Shown: positions 1 through 11,905, numbered from the stretch's first letter. The stretch is 64,000 nt of DNA from Cherax quadricarinatus (GCF_038502225.1 NC_091369.1:11193069-11257068), one strand, 5' to 3'. Translations and numbers: made by a program. Notes: generated by a model from the letters alone, not told the origin.

Positions 1-303
1 ATCTCTTTACGTTTCTTGCACGCAACTTTCCTATTTTTCATTATCTCATCTTCTTGTTTACTTTTCTTCTGTTTTTTTTTTTTTGTCATTTTCTCACCTA
101 TTGTCCTTTTTTTCCATTTCTTCCCACTCAATTTTTCGCCTCTCTCATCCATCCCTATCTTTTTTTTTTCTTTAAGTCCCCTTTCCTCAATAAACTACTG
201 TCTCTCCATTCCTTTCCCCTCTTCGTTCCTCTTTTTTATCTCTAATCCTCTCTTCTCTAATAAACTAAGCTGTAACATTTTATTTCCCTCTTCCCGCCCT
301 CTC
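1..303. repeat. T/C-rich low-complexity tract
   Basis: Pyrimidine-rich sequence with runs of T and CT. It gives long open frames of F, S, L and P residues only. No gene-like composition is seen. Confidence 0.8.
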
Positions 304-387
304 ATCCCTCCCCACCATCCCTCCCCACCATCCCTCCCCACCATCCCTCCCCACCATCCCTCCCCACCATCCCTCCCCACCATCCCT
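304..387. repeat. 13-bp minisatellite
   Basis: About six head-to-tail copies of ATCCCTCCCCACC. The unit is almost invariant, which suggests recent expansion. The complementary strand is G-rich. Confidence 0.9.
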
Positions 388-523
388 GAAGACTCCCACA
401 AGAACAATAACACGCTAGAGATGAGACAGGCAGGGTTGCCAACTCACAGCCACGTGGAACATCCAATACTGAAGTTCTGGTATGACTCCTGTTATGTTAT
501 GGCTATACTGCCCTCTACCCGGA

Positions 524-526
<3 letters not shown>

Positions 527-598
<72 letters not shown>

Positions 599-670
599 TA
601 TTATTATTACTACTACTACTACTGTCATCATGGTTATTCTGTTATCATTATTACTATTTTATTATTATTA

Positions 671-722
<52 letters not shown>

Positions 723-733
723 TATTATTACTA
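527..733. repeat. (ATT)n microsatellite, two blocks
   Basis: Two ATT blocks (about 527-624 and 655-733) are separated by a short diverged stretch with ACT triplets. The second block abuts a copy of the GCGCT retroposon. That fits the block being the retroposon's tail, as seen elsewhere in this window. Confidence 0.9.
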
Positions 734-740
734 GTATCAT

Positions 741-1008
741 ATATTCTTTGGGTAGCGCTATACCCGAATGGAATTGGTCACTAGGATTTTTATGGGTTAT
801 CTTAGGTAATTTACCCAATGTTACTATGTAAGGCAATTATAGTTGTCTATAATTGTGTAGTTATATCTAAATAAATTTATTTACAGCCTTGAGACTGGAC
901 AGTAATCAGGATTGACACAAGGGAAGAATAATTTCAGTTCCTTGAATGAAGAGTCCTTCTCCAGCATTAGGTCACTCATCTTGAAGGAAGAGGTCATTAC
1001 TAGTCAGC
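741..1008 (-). mobile_element. GCGCT retroposon copy, interrupted
   Basis: The stretch around 749-772 (GGTAGCGCTATACCCG) and the stretch from 880 to 1000 match successive parts of other copies at 12855, 41765, 55565 and 59515. About 105 bases (776-880), ending in AAATAAATTTATT, lie between the two halves. They look like an inserted SINE-like tail. The (ATT)n on the left would be the 3' tail of a minus-strand copy. Confidence 0.55.
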
Positions 1009-1017
1009 AATCTATGG

Positions 1018-1508
1018 CAGGGGTCCCCAACCTGCGGCTCGAGGACCGCATGTGACCCTTTTAGGAAATGGATGCGGTCCTCACATGAAGTTATGAATTC
1101 AATTTTAAGTAGGTTCCACGCTTCACGATGTCATCACTTACATAATATTATTAAGATAAGATAAGATAAGAGATAAGATTTCGTTCGGATTTTTAACCCC
1201 GGAGGGTTAGCCACCCAGGATAACCCAAGAAAGTCAGTGCGTCATCGAGGACTGTCTAACTTATTTCCATTGGGGTCCTTAATCTTGTCCCCCAGGATGC
1301 GACCCACACCAGTCGACTAACACCCAGGTACCTATTTGCTGCTAGGTGAACAGGACAACAGGTGTAAGGAAACGTGTCGAATGTTTCCACCCGCCGGGAA
1401 TCGAACCCGGGCCCTCCGTGTGTGAACCGGGAGCTTTAGCCACCAGGCCCACCTTTAAGTTCGGCTTTTCAATTTATCTCTTCCATACTAAAAGGTTGGG
1501 GACTACTG
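1018..1508. mobile_element. hAT-like non-autonomous DNA transposon
   Basis: The left end reads CAGGGGTCCCCAACCTGCGG and the right end, on the other strand, reads CAGTAGTCCCCAACCTTTTA. These are matching terminal inverted repeats of the type seen in hAT (Charlie/Zaphod-like) elements. There is no transposase. About 300 of its 490 bases are a nested SINE (1156-1452). The flanks share only TATGG, so the 8-bp target duplication is poorly preserved. Confidence 0.7.
1156..1452 (-). mobile_element. tRNA-derived SINE, nested in the hAT element
   Basis: Read on the minus strand, it starts with a tRNA-like head. The A-box-like TGGCTAAAGCTCC is followed about 35 bases later by the B-box GGTTCGATTCC (plus-strand 1395-1407). 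The body contains TACCTGGGTGTTAGTCGACT, shared with the SINEs at 28188 and 36165. The 3' end finishes in a short run of TCTTA repeats (1156-1180 on the plus strand). The last part, TTAAAAATCCGAACGAAATC, also occurs inside the LINE-B ORF at 46391-46427. Confidence 0.85.
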
Positions 1509-1621
1509 AATTTTATGGTCATAAGTAACGAAAGGAGGAAAGTATTTATTTGGTGTCAGTATCAAGAGTTTGTTGACTAGTTACTTTTTTTCATTAATCC
1601 TGTTTTCTAAAATTGAAGAGT

Positions 1622-1830
1622 AAAGAGGTTATATGTGAAAAATACAAAGGCACAGTACCGTGACTGGAACTATACACATATAACCTCACAAACAACCAGC
1701 ACATAGCAGAAAGAAGCTTCGGTCCGACTTGGGACCATAAACTAGTACAAGTCGGACCGAAATATCGTTATAAGTTGCTTTCTACTTTGTACGGGTTGTT
1801 TGTGAGGTTATATGTGGCATATAAAACAAA
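1622..1830. mobile_element. Foldback element, MITE1 family
   Basis: Outer arms CACATATAACCTCACAAACA (from 1675) and its complement (ending 1816) flank inner arms TTCGGTCCGACTTG and CAAGTCGGACCGAA. The element is therefore an almost complete palindrome. Related copies lie at 12255, 32880, 36598 and 42385. Confidence 0.8.
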
Positions 1831-1966
1831 GAGTTATTTGCGTTTATGAAAAATACTAGTGTAAAATAATAGAAATGCCTGAGCGTTTTCATGTGCTTAC
1901 GCATACCAGTACAAATATTAGTGAGCCTGTGACGTGAACCCTGCCACCTGTCAGCTACCCGTCATT

Positions 1967-2233
1967 GATAAATGAGACACTTGTGCAACATTTGGGCAAT
2001 AGCTTCTTCATTCCAATACAGAGAAAGGTGGAAGATGAGGAGGAGGAGTTTGAGGTAATCATTCCCTCAGCTTCGAGTCAATGACATCGATTCCAGGCTG
2101 CGGAACTGATTACCTCAAACTATTACTCCTCCTCATCTTCCACCTTTCTCTGTATTGGACTGAAAAAAACACTATCTGGCGAAACATTTCGAGAAAAAAG
2201 TTACCCAAATGTTGCATAAGTGTCTCATTTATC
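1967..2233. mobile_element. Foldback element, MITE2 family
   Basis: The outer arms (GATAAATGAGACACTTGTGC at 1967 and its complement ending at 2233) and long inner arms (CCAATACAGAGAAAGGTGGA near 2013 and its complement ending near 2158) form a palindrome of about 267 bp. A motif resembling GCGAAACATTTCG lies in the right half. It codes for nothing. A one-armed relative lies at 24222. Confidence 0.85.
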
Positions 2234-2239
2234 AACTTG

Positions 2240-3210
2240 TGGGTTTTCTAAACTATTTATTCACACCCGTCTCTGACACGTCTGATTATCCTGGCTGGTC
2301 ACTGGTGATCATATTCCCACAGACAAAAAACCTGAAAGAGAAAGAAAATTGCTAAGGCAGCACTGCAGCAGGAGCTGGCAACACTGAGTCCTGGTCAGCA
2401 GGACGGACCAATCAGGTGTCGGGAGGCCGTCAAGATCTCATATTCTTCAGCAACTTGTGGCCGCTTTGAAAATCCCTCCCCCCCCCCTTTTTATCCTTAT
2501 TTTATATTTTTTTCAACCTCCTGCAAGTGGCAAATGTTTTGATAAGTGTGTATAGAAAAACTGTTTAGAAGTGCATGTGATACGGTGAATTTCTTGGAGA
2601 AAAGAGCTCAGAGAAAACTATGAAGAGAAGGATGGAAGTTCGGACGAACCAAGTCATCTGGACGTCTCCGGACTGGACGCTATTTTAAGCTTGGCTGAGT
2701 TTATTATCTACATTGGCGAGTCCCCTTAACGAAAGAATGATTTTTCCGACTGCAATAACGATTCCCATTTATAGAATATTATTGGAAAATAAAAGAGAGA
2801 TAGTTTTATGTAGCAGCGTTCTCGACTTGGTCCTTCACGGAAGGGATTATTGTAAAAGTTGTTTCGTGTCCTTGTGATACGAGGGCCGCTCTCCCTGGCG
2901 CACTAAGATGGCCTTCCCAGTTTTACGCCAGTAATAAAACCTCTTTGGTTTCCTTACCAAGTCATTAAATCTCATCAGAAGCAGAATTTCTGATTTACGA
3001 CGGGAGACGCGAAGACAGAGAATATGCAAATGAGGCGACCGTATCAGTTATGCCGAACACCATCGCTTTATCGACGGCCAGCGCTCGTCGTTACATGCGG
3101 CGTCCGGAGTCGTAAATCCGAGAGAATCCAGGGGAATCCTAGAGAATCCTGGAGAAAACGAGATAATTCCAAATCTCCTTCGTGAGGGGCACTTGTGTGC
3201 TTGACTCACG
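2240..3210. other. Low-copy interval, no gene seen
   Basis: This is one of the few stretches with balanced composition and no tandem repetition apart from a C/T run near 2479. It holds a CCAAT box (near 2408) and an ATGCAAAT octamer (near 3025). No ORF with gene-like composition was seen. It may be unique intergenic or regulatory DNA; function is unknown. Confidence 0.5.
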
Positions 3211-3214
3211 AAGG

Positions 3215-3660
3215 ACAAAACTTAGGTTATGAGGGAGAATGGTGGAGGTAGTGGGAGAGGAAGCTGCAGCTGGTGAGTGAGGAAACTGGAGGTAGTGAGG
3301 GAGAAGGCTGGAGATAGTGAGAGAGGAGGTTGCAGATGGTGAGGAAGGTGGAGGTTGTGAGGGAGGAAACTGGAGGTGGTGAGGGAGGAAGCTGGAGGTT
3401 GTAGGAAAGGAGACTGGAGATGGTGAGTGAGGAAGCTGGAGGTGGTGAGTGAGGAAGCTAGATGTGGTGAGGGAGAAGGCTGGAGGTAGTGATAGAGGAT
3501 GGTAAGAAGGAAGATGGAGGTGGTGAGGGAGGAGGTTGGAAGTTGTGAGGGAGGAAGCTGGAAGTTGTGAGGGAGGAGGCTGGAAGTTGTGAGGGAGGAG
3601 GCTGGAGGTGGTGAAGAAGGAAGCTGGAGGTGGTGAGAGAGGAGAGAGCCAGGTAGTAGA
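3215..3660. repeat. Degenerate purine-rich minisatellite, about 21 bp
   Basis: Repeats built around GTGAGGGAGGAAGCTGGAGG with many substitutions and length changes. The plus strand is almost free of C. The region continues into other GA-rich sequence to 5110. Confidence 0.8.
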
Positions 3661-3819
3661 GGCCCTGGAAGAAAAGAGAGGGCTAAAGACTGTTAGGGAA
3701 GAAGAAAGAAAGAAAAGAGAGAGCCGAGGAACACAAAATAAGAGCTGGAAACTCAGACAACACCAGGCAGAATCAGGTGGTTTAGAAAGGCCTGTGTAAA
3801 ATTAAAACAGAAACGAAGG

Positions 3820-4000
3820 CCCTAGGAAAGTACATGGAAAACCAAAGAATTTAGGAAAGGTCAGTAGAAAGCAAAAGGTTTAGAAGGGTCATGGAGAAAT
3901 CAAAGTGTAAAGGAAGGGCAGTGCAGTAGAAAGCAAAAGGTTTAGAAGGGTCATGGAGAAATCAAAGTGTAAAGGAAGGGCAGTGGTAAACCCCAAGAAA
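3820..4000. repeat. Purine-rich local duplication
   Basis: The segment containing GAAAGCAAAAGGTTTAGAAG and GTCATGGAGAAATCAAAGTG occurs twice in a row with a period of about 61 bases (near 3868 and 3929). No coding signal was seen. Confidence 0.6.
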
Positions 4001-4043
4001 TTTAGGAATTGTCATATAAAACCAAAGTATTTTGAAAAGGCCA

Positions 4044-4300
4044 GCGAATGTTGAGAAAGTCAAGGAACGAGCGAGGAACAGAGGAAGCAAGGAAAGTCAA
4101 GGAACCAGCGAGAAGCAGAGGAAACAAGGAAAGTCAAGGAGCCAGTGAGAAGCAGAGGAAGCAAGGAAAGTCAAGGAACCAACGAAGAACAGAGGAAACA
4201 AGGAAAGTCAAGGAACCAACAAGGAACAAAGGCAGCAGGGGAAGTCAAGGAACCAGTGAGAAGCAGAGGAAGGAAGGAAAATTAGGAAACCCGCGAGGAC
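4044..4300. repeat. 37-bp minisatellite
   Basis: Six to seven copies built around GGAAAGTCAAGGAACCAGCG at 37-bp spacing (for example 4091 and 4128). Because 37 is not a multiple of three, the open frame across it changes frame in each unit. It is not a protein repeat. Confidence 0.85.
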
Positions 4301-4579
4301 CAGAGGAAGCAAGGAAAGCCAGAAAGGCTGGCGAATACCTGCCGAAAATCGGGAAAAAGATAGGCAATAAAAGTGAGGGAGAGATAGTGCCAAAACATGG
4401 TGGGGAGTGCCAACGCACGCTGGGGAGGTCAACAGCAGACCAAATAATGGAAGGAGAGTTTGATAATAAAACATTATCTAGGAAGGACAGAGGAGCACCG
4501 AGGTTTGCTTGGGAACCCAAGAAAGTTAAGAAAATCTCAGGAAATTCAGGAAGAAGAGAAGAATTCAACTGTGAATTGG

Positions 4580-5110
4580 GGTAAGTCGATCACTTATTGA
4601 GAGGAAAAGAGCGAGTGAGAGCAAGGAAGAGCCAAAACTGGGAGGTAGAGTAAGAGAAAACGCGAGGGGAAGAAAGAGGGAGTGAGTGAGAGGAAGAGCG
4701 AGGGGAAGATGGAGTGATTGAGAGACAGAAAGAGCAGGTGGAAGATAACGGGAGTGAAGAAGAGTCATAAAGAGCGAAGGGAAGGTAGAAAGAGTGAGAG
4801 AGTCAAAAAGAGCCAAGGAAAGGTCAAGGAAGTCAGGAAGAACTGGTAGATAACTAGAAGGACCAAAGAATCAAGTAGGGAAGCAGACAGAGGAACCAGA
4901 GGGAGAGAGAACCAAGACAAACAAGAACCAGAGAGAGAAACGGAACTAAGGGAGAACCAGAAGAAGACAGAGCTAGGACCAGTAAGTAAGAACCAGGATA
5001 GAGAACCAGTAAAAGCAAGAAAGAGCCAGAGTGGAAAAAGCAGGACGAAGAAGGAAGAGAGAGAGAGAGAGAGAGAGCCAGAAAGAACAAGGAGAACGCT
5101 GATAGCCAAA
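4580..5110. repeat. Purine-rich low-complexity tract
   Basis: GA-dominated sequence with AGAGAGAG near 5060. It continues the strand asymmetry that starts at 3215. Minus-strand open frames here are leucine- and serine-rich artefacts. Confidence 0.7.
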
Positions 5111-5590
5111 CAAGATCAGTTTCTTAATATATCACTCAGTTTTGACTTCCAGAAGCCCAAAGAAAATTTGTACCGGGGCTTCTGTGAAAATATTAAGCAC
5201 ATTGAAGACGCCTAACCTTTCTTACGAGTATTTTTTATTATTGGGGATCCTCCTGAAGCTATTTTTCTCATAGATCTTTTTGATCAATCCAGTTTAAGAC
5301 CTTCGTGGCGTGAAGATTCATTTTTCAGTAAGTGGAGTCATGGTTTGACTGGCAAGTGGTACTTGTAAGTATAGTTAAGAGGGAGAGCATACTGAGTAAT
5401 TATTCTCACACTTCGCTCATTTGTAAAGTTATCTGTACGTATTAAAAGTCATCAACGGGCGAAACAGCGCCAGAATAAAGACTTTATATGCTGTGTCTTT
5501 TTCTTGGGCGACGTTTTCTTATAAATATATAACTTTTTTTTTATCATTGAGTTTTTACTGAGAGGCTTTTGATGTTTTCTTTTATTTCTG
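5110..5590. other. Low-copy interval, no gene seen
   Basis: AT-rich sequence of mixed composition, with GGGCGAAACAGCGCC near 5457 as a possible foldback-element remnant. No supported gene. Confidence 0.4.
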
Positions 5591-5599
5591 GAGAGGGTT

Positions 5600-6075
5600 T
5601 TTATCTCTCACTTGACGGGTTCCTACGAGGATTTGTCTCTCACTTAAAGGGATCTTGAAGATATATTAGGATCTTTTTTGAGGGGTTCTTGAAGAAAATT
5701 GTCACTTGAGGGATTTGTGAAGGAAAGTATCACTTGAGGGGGTTCTGGAATGGAACTGTCACTCGAGAGGTTTCTAAAGAGAACTGTCACTTGTGTTCTT
5801 GAAGGGAACTGTCACTTGTGTTCTTGAAGGGAACTGTCACTTGTGTTCTTGAAGGGAACTGTCACTTGTGTTCTTGAAGGGAACTGTCACTTGTGTTCTT
5901 GAAGGGAACTGTCACTTGTGTTCTTGAAGGGAACTGTCACTTGTGTTCTTGAAGGGAACTGTCACTAGTGTTCTTGAAGGGATCTGTCACTTGTGTTCTT
6001 AAAGGGAACTGTCACTGAAGTTCTTAAAGGGAACTATCACTTAAGTTCTTGAAGGTAACGTCACTTGAGGGATTC
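5600..6075. repeat. 25-bp tandem array with degenerate left side
   Basis: The core unit contains GGGAACTGTCACTTGTGTTC. From about 5770 the copies are nearly identical. From 5600 to 5770, and again after 5980, they decay. That is the pattern expected when unequal exchange homogenises the centre of an array. Confidence 0.9.
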
Positions 6076-6423
6076 TTGGAGCGATCTGTTGCTCTATTTT
6101 TTTTTTAGCACTTCATTGTTTTATCACTAATGAAAAATGTTCTTTATTTTTGTTTATCTCGAGACTTTGTTTCACTTTACCTTTCTTGTAGAAGAATGAA
6201 AAGATAAAGATGAAAAATTGGGCCAAGAAGAGGGTTAAAGAAAATGGAAGAAGAGAAGAGGACAGTGAAAATAGGAGAATATGAATGAAATGTAAGAAAT
6301 CCTGGAGAGAGAGAGAGAGCAAGAGAGAGAGTAATGAAACATAAATGAAATCAGAGGAAAAGAGAAAATCGAGTTCCAAACAGATGACAGAGAAGGAATA
6401 AAAGTTTGGTAATAATAAAGTAA

Positions 6424-9400
6424 TCCACTCAACATAGCAACAGTCTGTGAGTCCACTCAACATAGCAACAGTCTGTGAGTCCACTCAACATAGCAACAGT
6501 CTGTGAGTCCACTCAACATAGCAACAGTCTGTGAGTCCACTCAACAGAGCAACAGTCTGTGAGTCCACTCAACATAGCAACAGTCTGTGAGTCCACTCAA
6601 CATAGCAACAGTCTGTGAGTCCACTCAACAGAGCAACAGTCTGTGAGTCCACTCAACATAGCAACAGTCTGTGAGTCCACTCAACATAGCAACAGTCTGT
6701 GAGTCCACTCAACAGAGCAACAGTCTGTGAGTCCACTCAACATAGCAACAGTCTGTGAGTCCACTCAACAGAGCAACAGTCTGTGAGTCCACTCAACATA
6801 GCAACAGTCTGTGAGTCCACTCAACATAGCAACAGTCTGTGAGTCCACTCAACATAGCAACAGTCTGTGAGTCCACTCAACATAGCAACAGTCTGTGAGT
6901 CCACTCAACAGTCTGTGAGCAACAGTCTGAGAGTCCACTCAACATAGCAACAGTCTGTGAGTCCACTCAACATAGCAACAGTCTGTGAGTCCACTCAACA
7001 TAGCAACAGTCTGTGAGTCCACTCAACATAGCAACAGTCTGTGAGTCCACTCAACATAGCAACAGTCTGTGAGTCCACTCAACATAGCAACAGTCTGTGA
7101 GTCCACTCAACATAGCAACAGTCTGTGAGTCCACTCAACATAGCAACAGTCTGTGAGTCCACTCAACATAGCAACAGTCTGTGAGTCCACTCAACATAGC
7201 AACAGTCTGTGACATAGCAACCGTCTGAGAGTCCACTCAACATAGCAACAGTCTGTGAGTCCACTCAACATAGCAACAGTCTGTGAGTCCACTCAACATA
7301 GCAACAGTCTGTGAGTCCACTCAACATAGCAACAGTCTGTGAGTCCACTCAACATAGCAACAGTCTGTGAGTCCACTCAACATAGCAACAGTCTGTGAGT
7401 CCACTCAACATAGCAACAGTCTGTGAGTCCACTCAACATAGCAACAGTCTGTGAGTCCACTCAACAGAGCAACAGTCTGTGAGTCCACTCAACATAGCAA
7501 CAGTCTGTGAGTCCACTCAACATAGCAACAGTCTGTGAGTCCACTCAACATAGCAACAGTCTGTGAGTCCACTCAACATAGCAACAGTCTGTGAGTCCAC
7601 TCAACATAGCAACAGTCTGTGAGTCCACTCAACATAGCAACAGTCTGTGAGTCCACTCAACATAGCAACAGTCTGTGAGTCCACTCAACATAGCAACAGT
7701 CTGTGAGTCCACTCAACATAGCAACAGTCTGTGAGTCCACTCAACATAGCAACAGTCTGTGAGTCCACTCAACATAGCAACAGTCTGTGAGTCCACTCAA
7801 CATAGCAACAGTCTGTGAGTCCACTCAACATAGCAACAGTCTGTGAGTCCACTCAACATAGCAACAGTCTGTGAGTCCACTCAACATAGCAACAGTCTGT
7901 GAGTCCACTCAACATAGCAACAGTCTGTGAGTCCACTCAACATAGCAACAGTCTGTGAGTCCACTCAACATAGCAACAGTCTGTGAGTCCACTCAACATA
8001 GCAACAGTCTGTGAGTCCACTCAACATAGCAACAGTCTGTGAGTCCACTCAACATAGCAACAGTCTGTGAGTCCACTCAACAGAGCAACAGTCTGTGAGT
8101 CCACTCAACATAGCAACAGTCTGTGAGTCCACTCAACATAGCAACAGTCTGTGAGTCCACTCAACATAGCAACAGTCTGTGAGTCCACTCAACATAGCAA
8201 CAGTCTGTGAGTCCACTCAACATAGCAACAGTCTGTGAGTCCACTCAACATAGCAACAGTCTGTGAGTCCACTCAACAGAGCAACAGTCTGTGAGTCCAC
8301 TCAACATAGCAACAGTCTGTGAGTCCACTCAACATAGCAACAGTCTGTGAGTCCACTCAACATAGCAACAGTCTGTGAGTCCACTCAACATAGCAACAGT
8401 CTGTGAGTCCACTCAACAGAGCAACAGTCTGTGAGTCCACTCAACATAGCAACAGTCTGTGAGTCCACTCAACATAGCAACAGTCTGTGAGTCCACTCAA
8501 CAGAGCAACAGTCTGTGAGTCCACTCAACAGAGCAACAGTCTGTGAGTCCACTCAACAGAGCAACAGTCTGTGAGTCCACTCAACATAGCAACAGTCTGT
8601 GAGTCCACTCAACAGAGCAACAGTCTGTGAGTCCACTCAACAGAGCAACAGTCTGTGAGTCCACTCAACAGAGCAACAGTCTGTGAGTCCACTCAACAGA
8701 GCAACAGTCTGTGAGTCCACTCAACAGAGCAACAGTCTGTGAGTCCACTCAACAGAGCAACAGTCTGTGAGTCCACTCAACAGAGCAACAGTCTGTGAGT
8801 CCACTCAACATAGCAACAGTCTGTGAGTCCACTCAACATAGCAACAGTCTGTGAGTCCACTCAACATAGCAACAGTCTGTGAGTCCACTCAACATAGCAA
8901 CAGTCTGTGAGTCCACTCAACATAGCAACAGTCTGTGAGTCCACTCAACATAGCAACAGTCTGTGAGTCCACTCAACATAGCAACAGTCTGTGAGTCCAC
9001 TCAACATAGCAACAGTCTGTGAGTCCACTCAACATAGCAACAGTCTGTGAGTCCACTCAACATAGCAACAGTCTGTGAGTCCACTCAACATAGCAACAGT
9101 CTGTGAGTCCACTCAACATAGCAACAGTCTGTGAGTCCACTCAACATAGCAACAGTCTGTGAGTCCACTCAACATAGCAACAGTCTGTGAGTCCACTCAA
9201 CATAGCAACAGTCTGTGAGTCCACTCAACATAGCAACAGTCTGTGAGTCCACTCAACAGAGCAACAGTCTGTGAGTCCACTCAACATAGCAACAGTCTGT
9301 GAGTCCACTCAACATAGCAACAGTCTGTGAGTCCACTCAACATAGCAACAGTCTGTGAGTCCACTCAACATAGCAACAGTCTGTGAGTCCACTCAACAGA

Positions 9401-9955
9401 GCAACAGTCTGTGAGTCCACTTAACAGAGCAACAGTCTGTGAGTCCACTCAACATAGCAACAGTCTGTGAGTCCACTCAACAGAGCAACAGTCTGTGAGT
9501 CCACTCAACAGAGCAACAGTCTGTGAGTCCACTCAACAGAGCAACAGTCTGTGAGTCCACTCAACAGAGCAACAGTCTGTGAGTCCACTCAACAGAGCAA
9601 CAGTCTGTGAGTCCACTCAACAGAGCAACAGTCTGTGAGTCCACTCAACAGAACAACAGTGTGAGTCCACTCAACAGAGCAACAGTCTGTGAGTCCACTC
9701 AACAAAGCAACAGTCTGTGAGTCCACTTAACAGAGCAACAGTCTGTGAGTCCACTCAACAGAGCAACAGTCTGTGAGTCCACTTAACAGACCAACAGTCT
9801 GTGAGTCCACTCAACAAAGCAACAGTCTGTGAGTCCACTCAACAAAGCAACAGTCTGTGAGTCCACTTAACAGACCAACAGTGTGTGAGTCCACTCAACA
9901 GAGCAACAGTCTTTGAGTCCACTCAACAAAGGACCAGCTAGTGAACCCACTCAGC
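6424..9955. repeat. 28-bp satellite array, subfamily A
   Basis: About 126 copies of a 28-bp unit containing CCACTCAACATAGCAACAGT. The left edge is abrupt. Two variants, CATAGC and CAGAGC, occur in clusters, with CAGAGC dominating from 8480 to 8800 and from 9380 onward. Irregular units occur near 6910 and 7210. Divergence rises after about 9640, leading into subfamily B. Confidence 0.97.
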
Positions 9956-11554
9956 AGAGAAACAGATACTGAATCCACTCAACCGAGGAGCAGATACAGA
10001 ACCCACTCAACACATGAGCAGCTAGTGAACCCACTCAACACATGAGCAGCTAGTGAACCCACTCAACACAGGAGCAGCTAGTGAACCCACTCAACACATG
10101 AATAGCTAGTGAACCCACTCAACACATGAATAGCTAGTAAACCCACTCATCACAGGAGCAGCTAGTGAACCCACTCAACACATGAGCAGCTAGTGAACCC
10201 ACTCAACACAGGAGCAGCTAGTGAACCCACTCAACACATGAGCAGCTAGTGAACCCACTCAACACATGAACAGCTAGTGAACCCACTCAACACATGAGCA
10301 GCTAGTGAACCCACTCAACACAGAAGCAGCTAATGAACCCACTCAACACAGGAGCAGCTAGTGAACCCACTCAACACATGAGCAGCTAGGGAACCCACTC
10401 AACACATGAATAGCTAGTGAACCCACTCATCACAAAAGCAGCTAGTGAACCCACTCAACACATGAATAGCTAGTGAACCCACTCATCACAGGAGCAGCTA
10501 GTGAACCCACTCAACACATGAGCAGCTAGTGAACCCACTCAACACATGAGCAGCTAGTGAACCCACTCAACACATGAGCAGCTAGTGAACCCACTCAACA
10601 CATGAGCAGCTAGTAAATCCCCTCAACACATGAATAGCTAGTGAACCCACTCATCACTGGAGCAGCTAGTGAACCCACTCAACACATGAGCAGCTAGTGA
10701 ACCCACTCAACACAGGAGCAGCTAGTGAACCCATTTAACACAGGAGCAGCTAGTGAACCCACTCAACACAGGAGCAGCTAGTGAACCCACTCAACACAGG
10801 AGCAGCTAGTGAACCCATTTAACACATGAGCAGCTAGTGAACCCACTCAAGACAGGAGTAGCTAGTGAACCCACTCAACACATGAGCAGCTAGTGAACCC
10901 ACTCAACACATGAGCAGCTAGTGAACCCACTCAACACATGAGCAGCTAGTGAACCCACTAAACACAGGAGCAGCTAGTGAACCCACTCAACACATGAGCA
11001 GCTAGTGAACCCACTCAACACATGAGCAGCTAGTGAACCCACTAAACACAGTAGCAGCTAGTGAACCCACTCAACACATGAGCAGCTAGTGAACCCACTC
11101 AACACATGAGCAGCTAGTGAACCCACTCAGCACAAGAGCAGCTAGTGAACCCACTCAACACAGGAGCAGCTAGTGAACCCACTCAACACAGGAGCAGCTA
11201 GTGAACCCACTCAACACAGGAGCAGCTAGTGAACCCTCTCAACAAAGGAACAGCTAGTGAACTCACTCAACACAGGAGCAGCTAGTGAGCCCACTCAACA
11301 CAGGAGCAGCTAGTGAACCCTCTCAACAAAGGAGCAGCTAGTGAACTCACTCAACACATGAGCAGCTAGTGAGCCCACTCATCACAGGAGCAGCTAGTGA
11401 ACCCACTCAACACAGGAGCAGCTAGCGAACCCACTCAACACAGAAGCAGCTAGTGAACCCACTCAGCACAGGAGCAGCTAGTGAACCCACTCAACACAGG
11501 AGCAGCTAGCGAACCCACTCAGCACAGGAGCAGCTAGTGAACCCACTCAACAGA
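9955..11554. repeat. 28-bp satellite array, subfamily B
   Basis: About 56 copies of a 28-bp unit containing GAGCAGCTAGTGAACCCACT. It shares CCACTCAACA and GAGCA with subfamily A and keeps the same period, so the two are diverged sister arrays. Variable positions include ACATG versus ACAGG before AGCAGC. Confidence 0.97.
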
Positions 11555-11639
11555 CAACGAGCTGCAAGTAATTCATCAACAGAGAAGACAGTAACAGTAA
11601 CTGTCCAAACAGGAAAAGACCTCGGGGAATTTTCTCTGA

Positions 11640-11905
11640 TACTCTAATCAAGAACGTCCTGTAATCCACGAATGAGGAACTTCCTGTAATCCACCAATCA
11701 GGAGCTTCCTCCGATCGACCAATCAGGATCTTCCTGTAATCCACCAATCAGGAGCTTACTGCTATCGACCAATCAGGATCTTCCTGTAATCCACCAATCA
11801 GGAGCTTACTGCTATCGACCAGTCAGGATCTTCCTGTAATCCACCAATCAGGAGCTTCCTACGATCGACCAATCAGGATCTTCCTATAATCCACCAAACA
11901 GGGAG
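11640..11905. repeat. 25-bp array with alternating 50-bp dimers
   Basis: Two 25-bp halves alternate: one contains ACCAATCAGGATCTTCCTGT and the other ACCAATCAGGAGCTTACTGC. About five dimers are present. Most units carry a CCAATCAG (NF-Y-type) motif. Confidence 0.88.

Noticed and set aside
1395..1430. A functional tRNA gene
   Set aside because: A- and B-boxes are present, but there is no cloverleaf acceptor stem, and the body and tail match other SINE copies.
6424..11554. Possible CRISPR array from regular 28-bp repeats
   Set aside because: Repeats are directly head-to-tail with no unique spacers, in a clearly eukaryotic context. It is satellite DNA.
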